Assembly: GCA_023254905.1 (NCBI GenBank)
Contig: JALRKF010000062.1
Span: 1-46,277, forward strand
Direction: 5' to 3'
From: Crocinitomicaceae bacterium
GTDB lineage: Bacteria; Bacteroidota; Bacteroidia; Flavobacteriales_D; Crocinitomicaceae
DNA: 46,277 nt
Below, piece after piece: positions 17,081 through 25,234 of the stretch; position 1 is the stretch's first letter, and every line of letters begins with the position of its first letter. A program made the translations under genes and the position numbers. A model generated the notes under the pieces. It made no database searches. It saw only the letters and a list, made by a program, of their open reading frames with translations, and was not told where the DNA came from.

Positions 17081-18306
17081 CTCAACATCTGCAGACTTCT
17101 CTTCAAGGCGTTTATAAGTATATCAACTTCTTCTTTTGTATTGTAAAATGCAAGAGAAATCCGAATAGTTCCAGGGATTCCATATATTTTCATTAATGGC
17201 TGTGTACAATGATGTCCTGTTCTTACAGCTATTCCTTGTTTGTCGAGTAACGTTCCAATGTCAAATGGATGAATCCCATCAACAATAAAAGAAACAACAC
17301 TCGTCTTATTAGATGCCTTACCAATTATGCGCACATCATCTATTTTACAAAGTTCATTTTGAGCGTATTCTTGCAATTCTTTCTCGTATTTTTCGATCTC
17401 ATCCAAAGGAAGAGTATTCAAATATTCAATCGCTCTGGACAAGGCTATCGCTCCTGCAATGTTTGGTGTTCCCGCTTCGAACCTGTAAGGAAGCACATTA
17501 TAAGTAGTCTTTTCAAAGGATACCGTCTCGATCATGTCTCCACCACCTTGATACGGAGTTAAGACTTCCATGATCTTTTTTTTACCGTAAACAATTCCTA
17601 TGCCGGTAGGTCCAAAAACTTTATGGCCCGAGAATAAATAAAAGTCACAATCTAGGGTTTGCACATCAATCTTCATATGCTGAATGCTCTGCGCTCCGTC
17701 GATAATCACAACAGCACCATAGCGATGCGATGCTTCTATAATTTCTTCAATTGGATTTATTGTTCCGAGTGTATTGGATATATGTGTTACGGAGACAACT
17801 TTGGTTCTATCTGATAACAGAGAACAGAATGCGTCCAATTTCAATTCTCCCTTACTATTAATAGGTGCCACTCTTAGTTTACATCCCGATCGCTCACAAA
17901 GCATTTGCCATGGAACTATGTTTGAGTGATGCTCCATTTCCGTTATGATGATCTCATCACCTACCTCTAATGTTTGCCCAATGCTAAATGCGAGCATATT
18001 TAACCCATCGGTTGTACCTTTCGTAAAGATAATTTCTTCCGAGTGCTCAGCATTTATATATTGCTGAATTGTTCTACGTGCATCTTCGTATTTATTTGTT
18101 GCTAGCTGGCTGAGGTGATGAACTCCTCTATGTACATTCGAATTCTCTGATTCGTAATAATTGTCAATAGCCTCTATTACTTGTTTGGGTTTTTGTGAGG
18201 TAGCACCATTATCGAAATATACGAGCGGCCTTCCGTTTACCGAAGTATGGAGTATGGGAAAATCCTCTCGTATGGCTTCAATATTGAATGTTTTCTTTGC
18301 TATCAT
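17077..18306 (-). CDS. sufS: Cysteine desulfurase, SufS type
   Basis: This PLP enzyme takes sulfur from L-cysteine and passes it to SufE for iron-sulfur cluster building in the cytoplasm. I chose the ATG at 18306 (MIAKKTFNIEAIREDFPIL, 409 residues). The longer frame from 18333 only adds nine residues not seen in the family. Motifs: VYFDNGATSQKP, HRGVHHLS, TEMEHHSNIVPWQ, the PLP-lysine motif LFSGHKVFGPTGIG and the active-site Cys in RTGHHCTQPLM, which marks group II (SufS/CsdA) enzymes. It heads the sufS-sufE-DUF59-fabF run; sufB, sufC and sufD are absent on both sides. Confidence 0.95.
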   Translation of the reverse strand: MIAKKTFNIEAIREDFPILHTSVNGRPLVYFDNGATSQKPKQVIEAIDNYYESENSNVHRGVHHLSQLATNKYEDARRTIQQYINAEHSEEIIFTKGTTDGLNMLAFSIGQTLEVGDEIIITEMEHHSNIVPWQMLCERSGCKLRVAPINSKGELKLDAFCSLLSDRTKVVSVTHISNTLGTINPIEEIIEASHRYGAVVIIDGAQSIQHMKIDVQTLDCDFYLFSGHKVFGPTGIGIVYGKKKIMEVLTPYQGGGDMIETVSFEKTTYNVLPYRFEAGTPNIAGAIALSRAIEYLNTLPLDEIEKYEKELQEYAQNELCKIDDVRIIGKASNKTSVVSFIVDGIHPFDIGTLLDKQGIAVRTGHHCTQPLMKIYGIPGTIRISLAFYNTKEEVDILINALKRSLQMLR

Positions 18307-18396
18307 AGCTGCCACAAAGATAAGAAATCCCATTATCTAGAACTATTCTTAATAAGAAATAATTGAAATAATGAGCGCTTAAAAAATATGCAATAA

Positions 18397-19128
18397 TCAG
18401 TTCCTGGTAAGGTACATGAGAAACTCCTTATTTCCGTCACCTCCGAGTATAGGAGATTCCATTGAACCAACCATAATTAGGTTATTTTTTTGTGCCTCCT
18501 GGGCAATATCACGAAGAATCTCAGGATAGAGAGCCTTATTTTTTACAATACCACCCTTACCAATGTTCTTCTTTCCAACCTCAAATTGCGGTTTTACCAG
18601 GGCAATAATAAATCCCTTTTTTCTCAAGAAGGAATGAATAAATGGAAATACCTTTCTTAACGAGATAAATGATACGTCAATTACACATCCGTCAACTTGT
18701 TGATCTATTACACGATTATTTAACTCCCGAACATGTGTTTTTTCGAGGTTGACCACCTCTTTTCTGACCTTGATTTTGTCATGAAGTTGGTTCGAGCCGA
18801 CATCTATTGAGAACACTTTTTTTGCACCCTTTTCTATTAGCACTTCTGTAAATCCTCCTGTGGATGCTCCTATGTCCATGAATATTCCATCAGATATTTC
18901 AGGCTTCCATTCTTCGACAGCAGCAAGTAATTTAAGAGCACCTCTTGAAACCCAAGGAATCTCCTCTTCGATCAATTTTATTTCGCAATCCAAAGGAAAT
19001 TTTTTCCCTGTTTTGTTTATCAGCTTGCCATCTACCAATACACCGTAAGTTCTTATAATATCCTCAGCACGTGTCCTTGAGGAAACTAGATTACGTTGAA
19101 TTAAAAGTTTATCGAGACGCTCCAGCAT
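18397..19128 (-). CDS. tlyA: TlyA-family S4-domain RNA methyltransferase (hemolysin A family)
   Basis: The likely start is ATG at 19128 (MLERLDKLLIQRN, 243 residues). A longer frame opens at 19191, but its first 21 residues are polar and match no family feature. An S4 RNA-binding domain spans about residues 1-60 (SRTRAEDIIRTYGVLVDGK). An FtsJ-like SAM methyltransferase follows with motif I DIGASTGGFTEVL and the acidic loop FSIDVGSNQLH. TlyA proteins 2'-O-methylate cytidines in rRNA; the hemolysin label is historical. It is divergent from the pterin synthase gene and lies 63 bases from sufS. Confidence 0.88.
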   Translation of the reverse strand: MLERLDKLLIQRNLVSSRTRAEDIIRTYGVLVDGKLINKTGKKFPLDCEIKLIEEEIPWVSRGALKLLAAVEEWKPEISDGIFMDIGASTGGFTEVLIEKGAKKVFSIDVGSNQLHDKIKVRKEVVNLEKTHVRELNNRVIDQQVDGCVIDVSFISLRKVFPFIHSFLRKKGFIIALVKPQFEVGKKNIGKGGIVKNKALYPEILRDIAQEAQKNNLIMVGSMESPILGGDGNKEFLMYLTRN

Positions 19129-19133
19129 TGGCA

Positions 19134-19141
19134 CAAATATA
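19134..19141 (-). promoter_or_regulatory. Candidate -7 box (TATATTTG) of tlyA
   Basis: TATATTTG on the minus strand ends 5 bases before the ATG at 19128. If used, the transcript would start at or next to the start codon, giving a leaderless mRNA. No clear -33 box is seen, and the match could be chance in AT-rich DNA. Confidence 0.3.
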
Positions 19142-19193
19142 GTAGAAGAATCTTCTATGTTCTTCTTAATATCATGATTTGACTTTTCCAACG

Positions 19194-19201
19194 TATATTT
19201 G
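19194..19201 (+). promoter_or_regulatory. Candidate -7 box (TATATTTG) of the pterin synthase gene
   Basis: TATATTTG on the plus strand matches TAnnTTTG and lies 17 bases before the GTG start at 19219. A TTGAC lies upstream at 19179-19183, but its spacing (12 bases) is shorter than usual. Confidence 0.4.
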
Positions 19202-19218
19202 TATTCTAATTTTTAAGA

Positions 19219-19650
19219 GTGAAACCGGTATATATTACAAGAAGAGAGACATTCAATGCCGCACATAAGTTGTGGAGAGAGGATTGGTCTGATGAAAAGA
19301 ACTGGGAAGTATTTGGGAAGTGCAGCAACAAGAACTGGCATGGTCATAACTTTACTATTTGGGTAACAGTAAAAGGTGTCCCCAATCCAGATACTGGGTT
19401 TGTCATCAATCTGAAGGATTTAAGCAAAATAATAAAGGATTCAGTAATAGAACCATTAGATCATAGAAACCTAAATTTGGATGTGCCATTTTTAAAAGGA
19501 GTTTTAGCATCAACTGAAAATGTTGTCATTAAAATTTGGAATGAAATACTAGACCCCATCAAAGATGCTGGAGGTGAGTTGGTAAAGATCAAATTGGTGG
19601 AGACCGAGAATAATTATGTCGAATATTACGGAGGAAAAGAACCCATTTAA
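19219..19650 (+). CDS. 6-pyruvoyl-tetrahydropterin synthase family protein
   Basis: This zinc enzyme converts dihydroneopterin triphosphate, the FolE product, to 6-pyruvoyl-tetrahydropterin, or to a queuosine precursor in the QueD subgroup. Zinc ligands are H16, H41 and H43 (HGHNF). The catalytic Cys is C35 and D81-H82 (PLDHRNLNLD) complete the relay; a late Glu lies in VETENNYVEYYGG. The spacing Cys-x5-HGH and the segments PDTGFVINLKDL and STENVVIKIW resemble animal PTPS more than E. coli QueD, where the Cys is three residues from HGH. The start is GTG. It lies 60 bases upstream of folE. The sequence favours PTPS over QueD, but assay is needed to separate pterin from deazapurine roles. Confidence 0.9.
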   Translation: MKPVYITRRETFNAAHKLWREDWSDEKNWEVFGKCSNKNWHGHNFTIWVTVKGVPNPDTGFVINLKDLSKIIKDSVIEPLDHRNLNLDVPFLKGVLASTENVVIKIWNEILDPIKDAGGELVKIKLVETENNYVEYYGGKEPI

Positions 19651-19688
19651 TTTCACTTTTATTAACACTAGAGGGATTAATTGGTTAC

Positions 19689-19696
19689 TATTTTTG
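19689..19696 (+). promoter_or_regulatory. Candidate -7 box (TATTTTTG) of folE
   Basis: TATTTTTG fits TAnnTTTG and lies 14 bases upstream of the folE ATG. It suggests folE could have its own promoter besides read-through from the pterin synthase gene. No -33 box is evident. Confidence 0.3.
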
Positions 19697-19710
19697 ATTG
19701 AATCATAGGA

Positions 19711-20307
19711 ATGATGGGAGAGGACAAAATTTATAAAAAGGAAGTGACAGAGGCACTCAGTGAATCCTTTTCAAGGGTAATCGATTTTCTTGGGGAGAAT
19801 AAAGAAAGGGAAGGGTTAAAAAAGACCCCTGAGCGAGTTGCTAAAGCAATGCAGTACCTTACACATGGATATGATCTAGACCCCGATTCAATCGTGAACC
19901 AAGCTATTTTTAATGAGGAATACTCCGAAATGGTAATTGTTAAGGACATAGAAGTATATTCTTTATGTGAACATCACATGCTACCATTTTTTGGAAAAGC
20001 ACATGTTGCTTACATACCTGACAGGAAGATTGTTGGTTTAAGTAAAATACCCAGAGTGGTAGATGCTTATTCCCGAAGATTGCAGGTTCAGGAGCGATTA
20101 ACTATAGAGATACGAGATTGTATTCAGCGCACACTTTCTCCAAAAGGGGTAGCCGTGGTATTAGAAGCCTCTCACATGTGCATGCAAATGCGCGGTGTAC
20201 AAAAGCAAAATTCTGTTACAACATCTAGCGCATTCACGGGTCTTTTCCTAAAGAATGATTCAACAAGGAAAGAGTTTATTAATTTAGTTCAAGCAAAATT
20301 ACATTGA
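19711..20307 (+). CDS. folE: GTP cyclohydrolase I
   Basis: FolE converts GTP to 7,8-dihydroneopterin triphosphate, the first step to folate, biopterin-type cofactors and queuosine. The 198 residues show the zinc ligands C86 and H89 ([18 protein letters not shown]) and C157 ([13 protein letters not shown]). [20 protein letters not shown] and the C-terminal [10 protein letters not shown] are also present. Tandem ATGs at 19711 and 19714 both work as starts. It is followed within a few bases by the Bax-inhibitor-1 gene. Confidence 0.97.
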   Translation: MMGEDKIYKKEVTEALSESFSRVIDFLGENKEREGLKKTPERVAKAMQYLTHGYDLDPDSIVNQAIFNEEYSEMVIVKDIEVYSLCEHHMLPFFGKAHVAYIPDRKIVGLSKIPRVVDAYSRRLQVQERLTIEIRDCIQRTLSPKGVAVVLEASHMCMQMRGVQKQNSVTTSSAFTGLFLKNDSTRKEFINLVQAKLH

Positions 20308-20309
20308 TT

Positions 20310-21029
20310 ATGGAAAATGAAATGAAAGAATTCAATAGCGGAAGTTATTCGCAAGAGATAACGAGAGATTTTTTTAAGAGTGTTTACTCTTACATGTTCG
20401 CAGCGCTATCGATCTCTGGGATCATAGCTTATATTTCGGGGACACCAGAGATATTCGCTGAATATTTTTTAAACTCAGAACAAACCGGTTTAAGTCCATT
20501 GTTTTATGTCGTTGCATTTGCTCCTGTAGGATTAGCTCTTCTTATACAAATGGGTTATGAAAGGCTATCTTTCGGAACTTTGTTGATCCTCTTCATGGTG
20601 TATTCTGCTTTGATGGGATTAAGTTTAAGTTCTATCTTACTTGTTTATTCCGGGACACAAATTGCCTCTACCTTCTTTATCACGGCAGGCGCATTTGCAG
20701 GCATGGCGATTCTGGGATATACAACTAAAACAGATCTATCCAAACTCGGAAGTTTACTATACATGGCATTTATTGGAATTTTCATCGCAGGAATAGTTAA
20801 CATGTTTATTGGCAGCGATGCTCTTGGTTTCGGTATTGCTGTAATCGGTGTTTTTGTTTTTACTGGTTTAACAGCTTACCATATGCAGCAGCTAAAGACT
20901 ATTGCTGCTAGTCAATCAATTTCTGCAATGGATCGATCGAAACTTGCTCTTATTGGTGGACTTCAATTGTATATACTATTTGTAAATTTATTTCTCTCTC
21001 TTTTAAGGTTACTAGGAGGTAGAGATTAA
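20310..21029 (+). CDS. Bax inhibitor-1/YccA family membrane protein
   Basis: This is an integral inner-membrane protein of the BI-1/TMBIM family with about seven hydrophobic helices; some members are pH-sensitive calcium leak channels, but the bacterial role is unsettled. Family-like segments are EITRDFFKSVYSYMFAALSISG, FFITAGAFAGMAILGYTTKTDLS and the C-terminal ALIGGLQLYILFVNLFLSLLRLLGGRD, each seen as an extended hydrophobic run with an acidic end. I prefer the ATG at 20310 over the TTG at 20304 that overlaps the folE stop. It is probably cotranscribed with folE, though no functional link is obvious. Confidence 0.9.
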   Translation: MENEMKEFNSGSYSQEITRDFFKSVYSYMFAALSISGIIAYISGTPEIFAEYFLNSEQTGLSPLFYVVAFAPVGLALLIQMGYERLSFGTLLILFMVYSALMGLSLSSILLVYSGTQIASTFFITAGAFAGMAILGYTTKTDLSKLGSLLYMAFIGIFIAGIVNMFIGSDALGFGIAVIGVFVFTGLTAYHMQQLKTIAASQSISAMDRSKLALIGGLQLYILFVNLFLSLLRLLGGRD

Positions 21030-21064
21030 AACTATTTTATAACTTTGAACCAAAGAATAGAGTT

Positions 21065-21163
21065 ATGGGTGATAATTTTTTTGAAGAATCGACAGCCGCA
21101 TTAGGAACTATCTTCACGATTGTTGCATTAGCAGTTATTACTGCTATTCTAATCTGGGGATAA
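21065..21163 (+). CDS. Small single-pass membrane peptide, 32 residues, function unknown
   Basis: ATG at 21065 opens a 32-codon frame ending in TAA. The product starts with an acidic, soluble head (MGDNFFEESTAALG) and continues as one hydrophobic helix of about 18 residues (TIFTIVALAVITAILIWG). It lies 35 bases after the Bax-inhibitor-1 gene on the same strand and just before a strong terminator, so it would be the last gene of that transcript. I do not recognise a family. A chance frame is possible, but the clean head-plus-helix composition ending in Trp-Gly argues for a real gene. Confidence 0.55.
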   Translation: MGDNFFEESTAALGTIFTIVALAVITAILIWG

Positions 21164-21182
21164 TCTGCGTCAAATGATATTT

Positions 21183-21212
21183 AAATCCCATGCACAATTG
21201 TGCATGGGATTT
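21183..21212 (+). terminator. Strong hairpin terminator (30-bp perfect palindrome)
   Basis: AAATCCCATGCACAA is followed directly by its exact reverse complement, then by TTATTTTT. It can form a stem of at least 13 bp with a small loop, and it sits between the small membrane peptide gene and the GH3 gene. It closes the folE/Bax-inhibitor transcript. Its perfect symmetry could also serve as a protein-binding site, but the T-run favours termination. Confidence 0.88.
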
Positions 21213-21231
21213 TTATTTTTAACTTAAGTCC

Positions 21232-22752
21232 ATGCCATTTAACTCCATATTCGCTTGGATGATGAAGAAACGAATTCATCAGATCGAACTCTTTCGGAAA
21301 TATCCGGTTGAGGTTCAAAACGAATTATTGGAGAGATTAATAACGAAGTCATTAAGCACAGAGTTTGGAATAAAACATGATTTTGGAAGTTTAGGTTCCT
21401 ATGAGGATTTTAAAAAAGCAATTCCACTTCATGAATACGATGACTTAAAACCTTATATAGATCGTACAATATCGGGTGAGCAGAATCTTTTATGGCCATC
21501 TGAGATAAAATGGTTTGCTAAATCATCAGGAACTACCTCTGGAAGAAGTAAGTATATTCCAGTTTCGAAAGAGGCGTTAGAAGATTGTCACTACAAAGGG
21601 GGAAAAGACCTATTGGCTCTTTACTATAATAATCATCCCAATAGAAGACTCTATAAGGGAAAGCACTTGATCGTTGGAGGGAGTGCAGAATTGAATGAGC
21701 TTTCGGAAAACTCATACCTCGGTGATCTTTCAGCAATTATTTTAAAAAATCTACCGTGGTGGGCTGAAGTTCGAAGAACTCCAGCAAAAGAAATTGCATT
21801 AATGAGCGAATGGGAGGAAAAGATCGAGAAAATGGCGAGATCTACGATTGAAGAGGATGTATATATTTTAGCAGGTGTACCTAGTTGGACGATGGTACTG
21901 GCGAATAGAGTATTGGAGATATCAGGTAAATCTCACTTGAAGGAAGTATGGCCAAATTTGGAGATGTTCATGCACGGTGGGGTTAATTTTGATCCTTATC
22001 GAGCGCAGTTTCACAAGCTAATTCCTGATTTATCGATGAATTACGTTGAAACATACAATGCATCCGAAGGTTTTTTTGGGATTCAAGATCAAGTAGAAGG
22101 TGGAGAGATGTTATTGATGCTTGATTATGGGATCTTCTTCGAGTTCATACCAGTTGAGCATTACAGAGGAACAAAGTCAGAGGTGATCTGTTCGATCGCG
22201 GATGTTGAGCCTAATGTGAATTACGCATTGGTGATATCAACGAATGGAGGACTTTGGAGATATATAGTAGGCGATACAATTCGTTTTACTTCGATCAAAC
22301 CATATCGCTTCAAAGTAACAGGTAGAACCAAGTTCTTTATCAATACATTCGGAGAGGAGTTGATAGTTGAGAATGCAGAGATGGCAATTGCTCTGGCTTG
22401 TGAGAAAACACATGCCCAGATTAGAGACTTTACTGCTTGTCCTGTATTCATGGGGGTCGGAGAAAAGGGCTGTCATGAATGGGCGATTGAGTTTGTAAAA
22501 TATCCTAATGAGATCGAACGTTTTATTAAAATACTGGATGAGGCCTTACGTGAAATAAATTCTGATTACGACGCAAAACGTTACCAGGACATGATTCTTG
22601 GTATACCTAAAATTAACACGCTGAATACCGGAGTGTTTGATGAATGGTTACGACAGAGAGGAAAGCTAGGAGGCCAGAATAAAGTCCCTAGATTATCTAA
22701 TGATAGAAAGATTATGGAACAAATTTTGCAATTGAATGAGGTATTTGCGTAG
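21232..22752 (+). CDS. GH3-family acyl-adenylate/amide synthetase
   Basis: This 506-residue protein belongs to the GH3 family, named after plant auxin-responsive enzymes that adenylate carboxylic acids and couple them to amino acids. Visible are the ATP-binding loop AKSSGTTSGRSKYIPVS (about residues 98-114), MNYVETYNASEGFFG, WRYIVGDTIRFT and the C-terminal swivel with VTGRTKFFINTFGEELIVENAE. The bacterial substrate is unknown. It begins 19 bases after a terminator. Its last 17 bases overlap the next gene in another frame, so the two are probably coupled. Confidence 0.88.
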   Translation: MPFNSIFAWMMKKRIHQIELFRKYPVEVQNELLERLITKSLSTEFGIKHDFGSLGSYEDFKKAIPLHEYDDLKPYIDRTISGEQNLLWPSEIKWFAKSSGTTSGRSKYIPVSKEALEDCHYKGGKDLLALYYNNHPNRRLYKGKHLIVGGSAELNELSENSYLGDLSAIILKNLPWWAEVRRTPAKEIALMSEWEEKIEKMARSTIEEDVYILAGVPSWTMVLANRVLEISGKSHLKEVWPNLEMFMHGGVNFDPYRAQFHKLIPDLSMNYVETYNASEGFFGIQDQVEGGEMLLMLDYGIFFEFIPVEHYRGTKSEVICSIADVEPNVNYALVISTNGGLWRYIVGDTIRFTSIKPYRFKVTGRTKFFINTFGEELIVENAEMAIALACEKTHAQIRDFTACPVFMGVGEKGCHEWAIEFVKYPNEIERFIKILDEALREINSDYDAKRYQDMILGIPKINTLNTGVFDEWLRQRGKLGGQNKVPRLSNDRKIMEQILQLNEVFA

Positions 22753-23560
22753 TATATTCTTCATATGGATTCTTATCCCTAATTCAATGATTACGTTTGG
22801 ACAGGATTCGCTAAAATATAGTTGGATTCATCTTGGAGAAATTGAAATAGGTAAACATTCATTTTACACTGTAGATAATCTGAATAACGTCTATTATACG
22901 AGGGATCAATCTCTCCATAAGGTTGATTCTGTTTTTGACCTTAAATTCAGGCAAAGCATAAAGTCCTTTGGGAATCCAAAAGAGATTACGGCAGTTAACA
23001 GTATGAAACTGGTCCATTTTTCTTGGCAACAGCAAACGCTTTGTTTCTTTGACAATACGCTAACGCAAAGTGAAGATTGTATAGATCTTTTTAATTTAGG
23101 TCTAAGCAATGTAACGCAAATTTCTGCATCTCAGAGACCGAATAGATTATGGGTATATGATGAGGTAAATTCAGTTCTCACTTTGCTGAATACAGACGAT
23201 GTTTCTGCCTCATTGCAATTAATCAATTTAACGGGTGTTTTAGAGATAGATTCGTGTACCATGATTATGGAGAGAAACAATAAATTATTCTTTTTGGATA
23301 AGGTCAAGGGAGTATTCATCTTCGATCAATTTGGGACATTGCTAGAGCAAGTTTCTCTCTCAAACATTGCTGCAATAGATGTGTATAAAGAGAACCTTTT
23401 ACTAATGAATGAGGATACATTGATTTCCCGAGACCTTAGAACGGGTGAGCAGTTTACAATTTTATCACCAATGACAGGTCTTTCAAGTCTTATGATACGT
23501 GGAGATTTCTTTTATTTCCGAAAAGGAGACATTGTTCATAAATTCCGATTGCAATTGTAG
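22736..23560 (+). CDS. Exported protein of unknown function, beta-propeller-like
   Basis: The 274 residues start with a signal peptide (MRYLRSIFFIWILIPNSMITFGQ). The rest is rich in short beta-strand patterns with repeated hydrophobic-turn units such as FYTVDNLNNVYYT, FFDNTLTQSEDC, LWVYDEVNSVLTLLNTDD, LFFLDKVKGVFIFDQFGTL and ISRDLRTGEQF. This suggests a six- or seven-blade propeller by inference only. No catalytic motif is visible. It overlaps the GH3 gene end by 17 bases and precedes a deoxynucleoside kinase by 60 bases. Confidence 0.75.
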   Translation: MRYLRSIFFIWILIPNSMITFGQDSLKYSWIHLGEIEIGKHSFYTVDNLNNVYYTRDQSLHKVDSVFDLKFRQSIKSFGNPKEITAVNSMKLVHFSWQQQTLCFFDNTLTQSEDCIDLFNLGLSNVTQISASQRPNRLWVYDEVNSVLTLLNTDDVSASLQLINLTGVLEIDSCTMIMERNNKLFFLDKVKGVFIFDQFGTLLEQVSLSNIAAIDVYKENLLLMNEDTLISRDLRTGEQFTILSPMTGLSSLMIRGDFFYFRKGDIVHKFRLQL

Positions 23561-23620
23561 TTTTTCATCTTGTTTCTTTGTTCAATTATTGTAATTTAGT
23601 CAGTCCAAAAACGACGAGAA

Positions 23621-24235
23621 ATGCATATAGCTGTAGCCGGAAATATAGGATCAGGTAAAACAACTTTAACGAAGATGCTTGCAAAGCATTTTGGATGGGA
23701 CACTCATTTTGAAGATGTGGAGCAAAATCCGTATTTGAATGATTTCTACGAGGATATGCAGCGGTGGTCGTTTAATTTACAAATATACTACCTTAACAGT
23801 CGTTTTACTCAGATCCAAGAGATCCAGAAATCGGAGAAAACAGTTATCCAGGACAGAACGATTTATGAAGATGCTTTCATTTTTGCTCCCAATCTCCACT
23901 CCATGGGTTTAATGACTACCAGAGATTTTGAAAATTATTTTTCACTTTTCAATTTAATGGAATCGTTTGTTTCTGCTCCCGATCTTTTGGTTTATCTGAG
24001 GGCTTCAGTTCCGACATTGGTGAATCAAATACAACAAAGAGGGAGGGAATATGAAGAAAGTATCCGCCTGGATTATTTGAAAAGATTGAACGAGCGCTAT
24101 GAGGCTTGGATCTCTACTTACGACAAAGGAAAACTTTTAATCATAGACGTTGACAACAACAACTTTCCTGAAGACAAGGAGGATTTGGGCTCGATTATCA
24201 ATAAAATCGATGCTGAGATCAATGGACTCTTCTAA
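23621..24235 (+). CDS. Deoxynucleoside kinase (dNK/dCK/dGK family)
   Basis: This cytoplasmic salvage enzyme phosphorylates deoxyribonucleosides with ATP. The 204 residues contain the P-loop GNIGSGKTT (residues 7-15), the base-recognition region QNPYLNDFYEDMQRWSFNLQ, the catalytic DR motif IQDRTIYEDAFIF and the lid QRGREYEESI. The overall pattern matches the Bacteroidota and Gram-positive dNK group (dAK/dGK-like). Substrate preference cannot be assigned. hldD starts 12 bases downstream. Confidence 0.92.
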   Translation: MHIAVAGNIGSGKTTLTKMLAKHFGWDTHFEDVEQNPYLNDFYEDMQRWSFNLQIYYLNSRFTQIQEIQKSEKTVIQDRTIYEDAFIFAPNLHSMGLMTTRDFENYFSLFNLMESFVSAPDLLVYLRASVPTLVNQIQQRGREYEESIRLDYLKRLNERYEAWISTYDKGKLLIIDVDNNNFPEDKEDLGSIINKIDAEINGLF

Positions 24236-24247
24236 AATCAATGCATT

Positions 24248-25213
24248 ATGATCGTAGTTACAGGTGCGGCAGGATTCATAGGAAGTTGCCTTGTTAGTCA
24301 TTTGAATAAAGCCGGCTATACCAATATTGTTGCTGTAGATGATTTCTCTAAGAATGAGAAGGACGAGAATCTGAATGGAAAAACACTTGTTTCTAAGGTT
24401 GGTCGTGATGATTTTATGTTATGGCTTGGGGAATACGGTGAAGAAGTTGAGTTCATTTATCATATAGGTGCTCGTACTGATACAACAGAATTCGATACCA
24501 AGATTTTTGATAAACTGAATCTCAATTACTCGAAGGATATATGGAACCTTGCTGTAAAGTACAATATCCCATTGGTATATGCGAGCTCTGCTGCTACTTA
24601 CGGACTTGGTGAGCACGGATACAAAGATGATCACAGCATTGTAGAGAAGCTCAAGCCTCTAAACCCTTATGGAGATTCAAAGAATGATTTCGATAAGTGG
24701 ATTCTTGCCCAGGTTACTGAACCGCCTTTCTGGGCAGGATTGAAATTCTTCAATGTGTATGGACCTAATGAGTATCACAAAGGAAGGATGGCATCGGTGA
24801 TCTTTCATGCGTTTAATCAGATCAATAAGACGGACGGAATGAAGTTATTCCGAAGTCACAATGAGAATTATAAAGACGGGGAACAATTGCGTGACTTCAT
24901 CTATGTGAAAGACGTTGTGAATGTTTGTCTATTCTTGATGGAACAAGAACAGTCGTCAGGAATATATAATCTAGGATCAGGAAAAGCCAGAACATTCTTG
25001 GACCTTACTAAAAACACCTTTAGGGCTATGGGCAAGGAAGCGATGATTGGCTTTGTAGATACACCTTTGGATATCCGCGATAAATATCAGTACTTCACAG
25101 AGGCAGACATGCAAAAACTATATGCGGCTGGTTATAAAACTCCTTTTCACACACTAGAGGAAGGTGTTACAGATTACGTATCAAATTATCTTATCGAGGG
25201 TAGGTTTTATTAG
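24248..25213 (+). CDS. hldD: ADP-L-glycero-D-manno-heptose 6-epimerase
   Basis: This is an SDR-fold epimerase that makes ADP-L-glycero-D-manno-heptose for the lipopolysaccharide inner core. The 321 residues start MIVVTGAAGFIGS, the NAD(P)-binding GxxGxxG. Family markers are VDDFSKNEKDENL, YHIGARTDTTEFD, SSAATYG, the catalytic Tyr-Lys pair in LNPYGDSKNDFDKW, FFNVYGPNEYHKGRMASV and QLRDFIYVKDVV. The match to HldD/RfaD is better than to generic GalE. It ends the plus-strand run and is convergent with the next gene. Confidence 0.9.
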   Translation: MIVVTGAAGFIGSCLVSHLNKAGYTNIVAVDDFSKNEKDENLNGKTLVSKVGRDDFMLWLGEYGEEVEFIYHIGARTDTTEFDTKIFDKLNLNYSKDIWNLAVKYNIPLVYASSAATYGLGEHGYKDDHSIVEKLKPLNPYGDSKNDFDKWILAQVTEPPFWAGLKFFNVYGPNEYHKGRMASVIFHAFNQINKTDGMKLFRSHNENYKDGEQLRDFIYVKDVVNVCLFLMEQEQSSGIYNLGSGKARTFLDLTKNTFRAMGKEAMIGFVDTPLDIRDKYQYFTEADMQKLYAAGYKTPFHTLEEGVTDYVSNYLIEGRFY

Positions 25214-25234
25214 TAATAACTGAGAGAGGTCAGC

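Noticed and set aside
18307-18333. Longer sufS start
   Set aside because: The nine extra residues are hydrophobic and not typical of the family; sufS is cytoplasmic and the ATG at 18306 fits the family start.
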